Origin: Kappaphycus alvarezii
Taxonomy: Eukaryota; Rhodophyta; Florideophyceae; Gigartinales; Solieriaceae
DNA length: 64,000 bases
Reading direction: 5' to 3'
Assembly (NCBI GenBank): GCA_002205965.3
Contig: NADL03000592.1
Span: 339,295 to 403,294 of the forward strand
A program made the position numbers and the translations under genes. Below, one piece after another: positions 55,818 through 64,000 of this stretch. Below the pieces are notes generated by a model. It was not told the origin of the DNA. It made no database searches and worked only from the letters and a program-made list of their open reading frames with translations. Position 1 is the stretch's first letter; the number at the start of each line of letters is the position of its first letter.

Positions 55818-57762
55818 TCAACGCAGGCCTCCTGCAACCTGTTTCTCCAATTCACTAAGGAGTACCTGCGTTCGATCAATGCGATCCAACAGCTCTCCAA
55901 TTGCAGACATCTCAGAGACGTTCACCACCCTCAGAATCACTCGCGCACCCAAAAGGTTTAACGCGGCTGTCGGGTCGCGTAACGTTGGCTCTGTGTTACC
56001 ATTGGTTAGGACGGTAAGCACAGGGTTGCTGTGCCTTACAATGCTTTGGATGTCACCAGAAGAATTGTTCGCCACTACTACCCTTTCCAGATTATCAAGG
56101 AATCTTCTCGCTCCGTCTTCGTCAACTTTCACTGTTTTGACGCCCTTCCCAATGGACTTGGCGTTGTACCAAGTTTTGCAACCTGTGGCAAAATCAATAA
56201 ACGGAAAGTTGCCCGCAGCTGGGCGATACACACGAAGCTCGTTCCGGTCCATTGAAGCGATTCTTTGGTACGCAGTGTCATGATTACCCTCTGAAACGTA
56301 CTGAACTTCTGCTTTTCTCCCCTCAGTCTCACAAAGCCAGTCAAAAGCAAAGTCCTCAAAGTTTTCCGTCCTCAATGCAATGATGCTTTTCTCCAGACGG
56401 TCACGAAGAACCAGAGTCGCAATGGGTGTCAGCTGGAATGTGGGACGCTGCATCCTTCGTTCTTTCCATGTGTGGTGGTTCACTGTCTTTGGATTCAAAA
56501 GTAAAAGTCTTGACGAAGCGGAAGCAGGATGCTTCGCGAGGAATGTTGAGTACTTTCCACGCAAGGCCTTGTACAGATCGAAATCAGAAACTTTTTCTCC
56601 CGCCTCAGCAGCGCCTTGTACGTGCTCACAGACTGCATCTAAAAACAGTCCCGAGTCAAATACAAGACGAGGAATAGCTCCAACGAGCTCAATTCTTTTC
56701 TCAATTTCCGCCATTTGCTCCTCCACCGTATTGAGTGTATCGATTTGCCATGGGTGTGCAGACTTCTCTTCGTCCCACAAAACTTTTGTCATCGCGATGA
56801 CCTCTTCCTCCGTAGGCATCGACGTTACCAGCAGAATGCCGTCCTTTTCCCAGTTTCTGAAATGTTTTCAGCATTGTTCGAAACAAATTTGAGTACTCGG
56901 CACTTACCCATTGAACGTAGGCCCTCTCGGAGGATCAATGACAGTTACCACACGTTCCTCCTAATGAATCTTGATTCTCTAAACTTTGCTGGGTTTCCGC
57001 TCCAAACCCGGTACTTACCGTCTTCTTTTGGTAAAAACAGCAGCATTTCCTCCGACTTGTACCCAACGTACAACACAGCACTCTTGCGGTAAAGAAGACA
57101 CTGGATGGCATACATCATAGAGCCTCTGGTCTTGCCGATGCCTGGTTGACCGTCACACTGCAACTAAAACGATTCTGCAATGCGTCAGTGCATGGCGCAC
57201 GCAACTCCGCTTTCTTCACGAGTGATGGTAGCTGTCTTACTTCGCCCATCTAAGGCCATAACGTATGCTGCACGTAAACACCATGTCCAAGATGTTCTAC
57301 GCGGACGTTTTCCCCTTGCGCTATGCTAACTTCACTTTTTGAGGCCAAAGCGTCTTGAAGTTCTTCATGTAGTTCTACGAGCTCTTGCGCAAGCGAATCC
57401 AGGTCTTTTTCCCGGTCCCATTCCACTCTGTCTAAAACCTCTTCGTCTCTCACAAACTCACGAGCAACCCTGACGCCGGCGCCTTCGAAAGATGGTAGAC
57501 GCCCGTTCTGTCGCGCATCCGGCTTCCCACGGGGTGGTTCGGTACAAGACACCGTAATCGCGCGCTTGATTGGTAACAAGCAAAACCGCGAAAAGGGCCG
57601 TTTGTCAATACGGAGAAGATTTGAACGAAAGGATTTACCAACAGGCGCGCCTGAAGAAGCTGATAAACACGCGGGCTGAGCACTTATGGTGGTGAACAGA
57701 CGAAAGTGGCAAACAAAAGCGTTGTACGAATGACGGAAGGCGGTAGGCATCGCCCGGGACAT
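55818..57762 (-). pseudogene. RHS/Crinkler-type NTPase, array unit 2 (divergent C-terminus)
   Basis: The type-A leader from ATG 57762 is nearly identical to units 1 and 3. The C-terminal half is clearly different in sequence (SGLFLDAVCEHVQGAAEAGE, LLLLNPKTVNHHTWKERRMQ, ending EKQVAGGLR), yet aligns along its whole length with the other units. It stays open from MPTEEEV (56819) to the stop at 55818. Frame breaks near 57250, 57150-57200 (Walker A region) and 56935-56975, plus the missing A near 56870 shared with unit 1. Variable segment: GNPAKFRESRF. Its 3' flank is also diverged from the 178-bp repeat. It is the second lineage of the family in this array. Confidence 0.75.
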
Positions 57763-58475
57763 GGTGACGCTTTGGTGAGTTCGGCAGTGAGGGCCGACCT
57801 CGCGGCTTATCATCGTAACATCGGAAGGCGTGTGGATACCTTTCTTGTAATATCTTGCACCAAGTCCTTGGTTTTTTTTTTTTTTTTTTGTAGTGCACAA
57901 CGTATGCCTCTTCCAACGGGCACTCGATTTGTTGACATCAATAAGTGCTGGAGAAGCTCTCTAGAGCCTATCGAAGACCCATTCCAAGCCGGTCACAGGC
58001 TCATTCCAATTCAAGTTCAAATGGCATCCGGCCAAATTAAAGTTCTCCGCCATTGTTCTGAGCAGCCCAGCCACTGCTAATCGGCAGTTCATCACTTGCT
58101 GGGTTCATGCGACTCTGTATTGTCCCGACAGAAAACACACAGCGTTTAACCGTAGCTTCCACGTTCTCCGAGCCTCTTGCCTGGAGCCGTGCTTTTCAAC
58201 GTAACCCCACGTCTTTGCAAACTTGAGCCTTTCGCTCAACGCTGGGCTTTTCAACGCAGCCTCCTCGTCTATTCCACGACCGAGCAGCCTGAGAAAAAGA
58301 CCCAATACAAACGCCATCACAGACGCTGATGGGCAACCTAAACTGGCACTCCAGTTTCGGTAGACCATAACTTTTTTTACATACTACGCGTCCCATACCA
58401 CGCAGCATGGACCGGTCCTGGACTTTTCCTCCTACCGACAACCTCTCATTCGCCGAGACTTGTTGCGATGCTACC
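57763..58475. other. Spacer between units 2 and 3
   Basis: As the spacer after unit 1, but the T tract (about 57872-57889) is an uninterrupted run of 18 T. Confidence 0.6.
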
Positions 58476-58803
58476 AGTGAAACAACAGAGGAACATGGTC
58501 TTTACTCCATCTGAAAACCGATACCTCCAATCCTCTATTCATGCCATCTCCTTCATCCATTCAAGCCTTATATGCTGCAATGACCTATCGATTCACGACC
58601 CTTCAGCCATTCAAATATTCAAAGGACACATATATTCAAAGTAATCTGACACTGGGCGTCCCAACGTATTGCATTCAGCATAATAGCATGTACCGAGGTT
58701 GCAACGTTCATTTCACCTGTTTCACCATAGACACCCCGCATCGATTGACGTCCGCGTCAATGCTTCTATTAAAAACAGGCACAGCCGCACAACCAGGAGG
58801 CTT

Positions 58804-60766
58804 TCAACCCAGATCTATTGTTTGCTGCCTTTGGAATTCATCAAGAAGCGCAGTCGTTCGATCAATACCTTCCAACAGATTTCCGGCTAGAGACATATCA
58901 GACACGTTCTCCACCCTTAGTATCACACGATGGCCAAAGAAGTCTAACGCCGCTTTCGAGTCGCGAAACCTTATATGAGCGTCACGATTAGTTATGGCAG
59001 TTAGCACAGGCTTGCTACGCCTTAGTATGGCTTGGACTTCATCACAGGAATACTTGTCAAGTAAAACTCGTTTCAGGTTATCCAGGAATTTTCTAGCTCC
59101 GTCTTCGTCAATTGGCACTGTCTTGATCTCCTTACTAATTGACTTCGCATTGTACCACGTCGTCTTGCTCGTTGCAAAGTCAAGAAATGGAAAGTTATTT
59201 GCAGCAGGACGATATACTCGTAGCTCTTCTTCATCCATCGAAGCAATTCTTTGGTATGCACTGCTGTGATCAGCATCTGAAACGTATTGAATTTCAGCTT
59301 TCCGCCCTTGTTTCTCACAAAGCCATTCAAACGCAAAGTCTTCAAATTTGTCCTTCCTCAAGACCTCAATGCTATGCTCCAGACGGTCACGAAGAACAAG
59401 TATTGCTATGGGGGAAAGCTGGAAAGCAGCGGGATGCCGCGATCTTTCCTTCCATGTCCTGAATGTCAACGTCTTTGGGCTCAAAAAGAAAACTCTTGAC
59501 GATGCAGATGCTGGGTGCTTCTCGAGAAGTGGTCTGTACTTCCCTCGGAGAGCCTTGTACAGGTCCGAATCAGTGAGCTTTTCGGTACTTACTTCAGCAC
59601 CCTGTAGGCACCCTCTGATTGCTAGTCCAAACAATTCCGATGCGAAGACAAGGCGCGGGATAGCTCCAACGAGCCAATTCTTTTCTCGACTTCGCTCATC
59701 TTCTGTTCCATCGTATTTAATTCACCGATCTGCCATGGGTGCGGAGACTTCTCATCGTCCCACAGAACTCTCGTCATAGCTAGGACCTCTTCTTCCGTAG
59801 GCATCGACGTCACTAGTAGAGTGCCGTCTTTTTCCCAGTTCCTGAAATGCTTTTCAGCATTGTTTGAAACAAACTTGAGAACTCGGCACTCACCCATTGA
59901 CGAATACGACCCTTCTTCCGGAGGATCAATGACAGTTACCACACGTTTCTCCCTAATGAATCTTGATTCTCTAAACTGTGCTGGGTTTCCGCTCCAAACC
60001 TGGTACTTGCCGTGTTCTTTCGGTAAAAACAGCAGCATTTTCTCCGACTTGTACCCAACGTACAACACAGCACTCTTGCGGTAAAGAAGAGCCTGTATGG
60101 CGTACATCATGGAGCCTCTGGTCTTGCGATGCCTGGTTGACCGGTCACAGCTACGGCATATCTGCTCTGCAACGCGTCAAGTGCATGGCGCACAACACTC
60201 CTGCTTTCTTCACGAGTGATGGTACAAGGTGAACCTTCTTCACTGTCGCGATCTAAGGCCATAACGTTATGCTGCACGTAAACTCCATGTCCAAGATGTT
60301 CTACGCGGACGTTTTCCCCTTGCGCTATGCTAACTTCACTTTTTGAGGCCAAAGCGTCTTGAAGTTCTTCATGTAGTTCTACGAGCTCTTGCGCAAGCGA
60401 ATCCAGGTCTTTTTCCCGGTCCCATTCCACTCTGTCTAAAACCTCTTCGTCTCTCACAAACTCACGAGCAACCCTGACGCCGGCGCCTTCGAAAGATGGT
60501 AGACGCCCGTTCTGTCGCGCATCCGGCTTCCCACGGGGTGGTTCGGTACAAGACACCGTAATCGCGCGCTTGATTGGTAACAAGCAAAACCGCGAAAAGG
60601 GCCGTTTGTCAATACGGAGAAGATTTGAACGAAAGGATTTACCAACAGGCGCGCCTGAAGAAGCTGATAAACACGCGGGCTGAGCACTTATGGTGGTGAA
60701 CAGACGAAAGTGGCACACAAAAGCGTTGTACGAATGACGGAAGGCGGTAGGCATCGCCCGGGACAT
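58804..60766 (-). pseudogene. RHS/Crinkler-type NTPase, array unit 3
   Basis: Type-A leader from ATG 60766. Walker A is broken by one missing C near 60127 (GQPGI then out of frame). From GSMMYAIQALLYRKSAVLYV the frame is open through the variable segment NPAQFRESRFIREK, VVTVIDPPEEG and MPTEEEVLAMTRVLW to a frameshift near 59675 shared with units 0 and 4. The C-terminal 276 residues are then open to 58804 and nearly identical to units 1 and 4. The segment encoding HNVMALDRDSEEGSPCTITR matches unit 0, not unit 1. Confidence 0.75.
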
Positions 60767-61482
60767 GGTGACGCTTTGGTGAGTTCGGCAGTGAGGGCCG
60801 ACCTCGCGGCTTATCATCGTAACATCGGAAGGCGTGTGGATACCTTTCTTGTAATATCTTGCACCAAGTCCTTGGTTTTTTTTTCTTTTTTTTTGTAGTG
60901 CACAACGTATGCCTCTTCCAACGGGCACTCGATTTGTTGACATCAAGAAGTGCTGGAGAAGCTCTCTAGAGCCTATCGAAGACCCATTCCAAGCCGGTCA
61001 CAGGCTCATTCCAATTCAAGTTCAAATGGCATCCGGCCAAATTAAAGTTCTCCGCCATTGTTCTGAGCAGCCCAGCCACTGCTAATCGGCAGTTCATCAC
61101 TTGCTGGGTTCATGCGACTCTGTATTGTCCCGACAGAAAACACACAGCGTTTAACCGTAGCTTCCACGTTCTCCGAGGCTCTTGCCTGGAGCCGTGCTTT
61201 TCAACGTAACCCCCACGTCTTTGCAAACTTGAGCCTTTCGCTCAACGCTGGGCTTTTCAACGCAGCCTCCTCGTCTATTCCACGACCGAGCAGCCTGAGA
61301 AAAAGACCCAATACAAACGCCATCACAGACGCTGATGGGCAACCTAAACTGGCACTCCAGTTTCGGTAGACCATAACTTTTTTTACATACTACGCGTCCC
61401 ATACCACGCAGCATGGACCGGTCCTGGACTTTTCCTCCTACCGACAACCTCTCATTCGCCGAGACTTGTTGCGATGCTACCA
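60767..61482. other. Spacer between units 3 and 4
   Basis: As the other spacers; T tract of 9 T, C, 9 T near 60877-60895. Confidence 0.6.
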
Positions 61483-61809
61483 GTGAAACAACAGAGGTAC
61501 ATGGTCTTTACTCCATCTGAAAACCGATACCTCCAATCCTCTATTCATGCCATCTCCTTCATCCATTCAAGCCTTATATGCTGCAATGACCTATCGATTC
61601 ACGACCCTTCAGCCATTCAAATATTCAAAGGACACATATATTCAAAGTAATCTGACACTGGGCGTCCCAACGTATTGCATTCAGCATAATAGCATGTACC
61701 GAGGTTGCAACGTTCATTTCACCTGTTTCACCATAGACACCCCGCATCGATTGACGTCCGCGTCAATGCTTCTATTAAAAACAGGCACAGCCGCACAACC
61801 AGGAGGCTT

Positions 61810-63754
61810 TCAACCCAGATCTATTGTTTGCTGCCTTTGGAATTCATCAAGAAGCGCAGTCGTTCGATCAATACCTTCCAACAGATTTCCGGCTAGAGAC
61901 ATATCAGACACGTTCTCCACCCTTAGTATCACACGATGGCCAAAGAAGTCTAACGCCGCTTTCGAGTCGCGAAACCTTATATGAGCGTCACGATTAGTTA
62001 TGGCAGTTAGCACAGGCTTGCTACGCCTTAGTATGGCTTGGACTTCATCACAGGAATACTTGTCAAGTAAAACTCGTTTCAGGTTATCCAGGAATTTTCT
62101 AGCTCCGTCTTCGTCAATTGGCACTGTCTTGATCTCCTTACTAATTGACTTCGCATTGTACCACGTCGTCTTGCTCGTTGCAAAGTCAAGAAATGGAAAG
62201 TTATTTGCAGCAGGACGATATACTCGTAGCTCTTCTTCATCCATCGAAGCAATTCTTTGGTATGCACTGCTGTGATCAGCATCTGAAACGTATTGAATTT
62301 CAGCTTTCCGCCCTTGTTTCTCACAAAGCCATTCAAACGCAAAGTCTTCAAATTTGTCCTTCCTCAAGACCTCAATGCTATGCTCCAGACGGTCACGAAG
62401 AACAAGTATTGCTATGGGGGAAAGCTGGAAAGCAGCGGGATGCCGCGATCTTTCCTTCCATGTCCTGAATGTCAACGTCTTTGGGCTCAAAAAGAAAACT
62501 CTTGACGATGCAGATGCTGGGTGCTTCTCGAGAAGTGGTCTGTACTTCCCTCGGAGAGCCTTGTACAGGTCCGAATCAGTGAGCTTTTCGGTACTTACTT
62601 CAGCACCCTGTAGGCACCCTCTGATTGCTAGTCCAAACAATTCCGATGCGAAGACAAGGCGCGGGATAGCTCCAACGAGCCAATTCTTTTCTCGACTTCG
62701 CTCATCTTCTGTTCCATCGTATTTAATTCACCGATCTGCCATGGGTGCGGAGACTTCTCATCGTCCCACAGAACTCTCGTCATAGCTAGGACCTCTTCTT
62801 CCGTAGGCATCGACGTCACTAGTAGAGTGCCGTCTTTTTCCTAGTTCCTGAAATGCTTTTCAGCATTGTTTGAAACAAACTTGAGAACTCGGCACTCACC
62901 CATTGACGAATACGACCCTTCTTCCGGAGGATCAATGATCGCTACCACGCGAGTATCATCTTGAAATCTTGTCTGGTCAAAGTAAAACGACTTTGTTCTC
63001 CAGACGCGGTACTTGCCGTTTTCTCTCGGCAAAAACAGTAGCATTTTCCCTGACTTGTACCCAACGTACAACACAGCACTCTTGCGGTAAAGAAGAGCCT
63101 GTATGGCGTACATCATGGAGCCTCTGGTCTTGCCGATGCCTGGTTGACCCGTCACTGCAACCCTAAAACGATTCTGCAATGCGTCCAGTGCATGGCGCAC
63201 GCAACTCCGACTTTCTTCACGAGTGATGGTACAAGGTGAACCTTCTAGCCCATCAATATCAAGTGCTTGTACACTGTATTGCACGTAAACACCATGTCCA
63301 AGATGTTCTACGCGGACGTTTTCCCCTTGCGCTATGCTAACTTCACTTTTGAGGCCAAAGCGTCTTGAAGTTCTTCATGTAGTTTTACGAGCTCTTGCGC
63401 CAGAAAGTCAAACCTCTCTTCGCGTTTCCAAGGCACATGATCATCAATCTTCTCGCCTTGTACAAACTCGCGAGCCACATCTATCCAGCGTCCTCGAATG
63501 CGATAGTCGACTCCTGACAATGTCCGAATACGTCCGGTATCGTGCTCCTTGTATCTCTCTCAAGAAGTGGAGTGAGAATCTACCGCAAAATCGAACTGCA
63601 TGAGAGGGCCGCTGTGTTGGATGGCGGACTTGACATGCGAAAAACCCTTCGCAGTAGACAGACGCCAATATTTGGCGACCCCGAGAGCTGATGTGAAGCA
63701 TGGCAAAGCTTTGGCACTGCCAACGCTGAAGCGGCGAGAACAGAATGTAACCAT
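61810..63754 (-). pseudogene. RHS/Crinkler-type NTPase, array unit 4
   Basis: ATG 63754 opens the type-B leader (MVTFCSRRFSVGSAKALPCF), matching unit 0 rather than units 1-3, and the upstream flank to 64000 also matches unit 0. One T is missing near 63338. GQPGIGKTRGSMMYAIQALL is intact and in frame with a third version of the variable segment (TKSFYFDQTRFQDD) and VVAIIDPPEEG. A TGG codon has become TAG at 62841-62843 (after HFRN). The 62680 region carries the frameshift shared with units 0 and 3. The C-terminal 276 residues are open to 61810. Confidence 0.75.
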
Positions 63755-64000
63755 TGGACCTTAAAACCAAATCTAGTGTTGCATTTCCGCCAGTCTTCTT
63801 TCCGAGCTCTTGGAGTTTGTGCTCACAAAAGATGTAAAACAATCCTCAGCGATGTTGATTCTCGACTGTTGATGTCAAAACTGTACTGTAATGCCCAGAA
63901 AGCAGTCTTGCAGGTGACGCGCCCTACTGTACCCTTGGGTAGAGCATTACATGAAATACACAATGATTCGTTTCATAAAACTCTCATCTTGATCTCTCTT

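Larger units (their letters stand above)
52379..64000 (-). repeat. Tandem array of at least four RHS/Crinkler-like units
   Basis: Stop codons of successive units lie at 52705, 55818, 58804 and 61810, giving spacings of 3113, 2986 and 3006 bases, all genes on the minus strand. Each unit has a downstream flank, an NTPase gene and an upstream spacer. Spacers between units 1-2, 2-3 and 3-4 are nearly identical (for example CGGTTGCTCGG-free text around CTTGCCTGGAGCCGTGC) and contain a poly-T tract. The right edge lies outside the window. The internal unit start TGAAACAACAGAGG corresponds to TGAAACATTAGAGG at the LINE junction. Confidence 0.9.

Noticed and set aside
58541-58978. Plus-strand ORF of 145 codons over the 178-bp repeat and NTPase 3' end
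   Set aside because: Overlaps the conserved NTPase C-terminus in antisense; composition and variation follow the minus-strand frame.
60870-60902. Poly-T followed by TAG as a plus-strand splice acceptor
   Set aside because: No coding sequence follows on the plus strand and no donor partner is evident.
52379-64000. CRISPR-like spaced repeats
   Set aside because: Repeats are ~3-kb gene-bearing units in eukaryotic DNA, not short repeats with unique spacers.

Overview
The window is eukaryotic nuclear DNA dominated by decayed mobile elements. The evidence is spliceosomal introns (the best is a zinc-finger gene intron at 6067-6163 with GTACGT and TTGTAG ends), Ty3/gypsy and Ty1/copia-like retroelements, several LINEs with a restriction-like endonuclease, and a hAT transposon. 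There are no operons, ribosome binding sites or bacterial gene clusters. A macroalga, most likely a red alga, is my best guess; that rests on remembered resemblance of the repeat families and is not proven by the sequence.

Layout. 1-2312 (-): decayed DDE-like transposase-type gene. 2749-5347 (-): LINE A. 5574-6259 (+): C2H2 zinc-finger gene remnant. 6367-7718 (-): APH-type phosphotransferase gene with one frameshift. 8700-10917 (+): hAT transposase remnant. 11520-12251 and 17195-17791 (+): two 5'-truncated copies of one LINE. 13041-15970 (-): LINE C. 17978-22488 (+): chromodomain gypsy element. 22940-25588 (-): gag/protease/pre-integrase retroelement remnant. 26430-27632 (+): VAT1-like oxidoreductase pseudogene. 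27761-34402 (-): one LINE split in two by a 2.7-kb insert. 35063-35717 (-): U1-type zinc-finger gene. 36455-39415: two unrecognised ORFs. 39400-47700: copia fragments around a gypsy element on the other strand. 48660-51345 (+): decayed LINE. 51503-52378 (-): duplicate of the split LINE's 3' half. 52379-64000: tandem array of at least four units, each about 3 kb.

The most interesting object is the repeated unit. It occurs once at 29639-32326 and at least four times at 52379-64000, always with its gene on the minus strand. The gene encodes a P-loop NTPase with GQPGIGKT, a VIDPPEE Walker-B-like strand, MPTEEEV and GAIPRLVF. These features match the retrotransposon-hot-spot (RHS) / Crinkler NTPase family of trypanosomatids, oomycetes and other eukaryotes. 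The single copy sits inside the LINE reverse-transcriptase motif A. It is flanked by a perfect 5-bp duplication (CGTTT) and ends in TGAAAC...GTTTCA. Removing the insert and one CGTTT rejoins the LINE reading frame exactly, so the unit appears to have moved as a discrete block.

The tandem array begins at the same LINE nucleotide, so the two loci are related by duplication. Copies are mosaics: they swap two alternative 5' modules, a variable segment between Walker A and B, and shared frameshifts.

Nearly every coding region carries single-base indels, often in homopolymers. Some are shared between copies and so are inherited. Private ones may be true decay or assembly error, which the sequence alone cannot settle.
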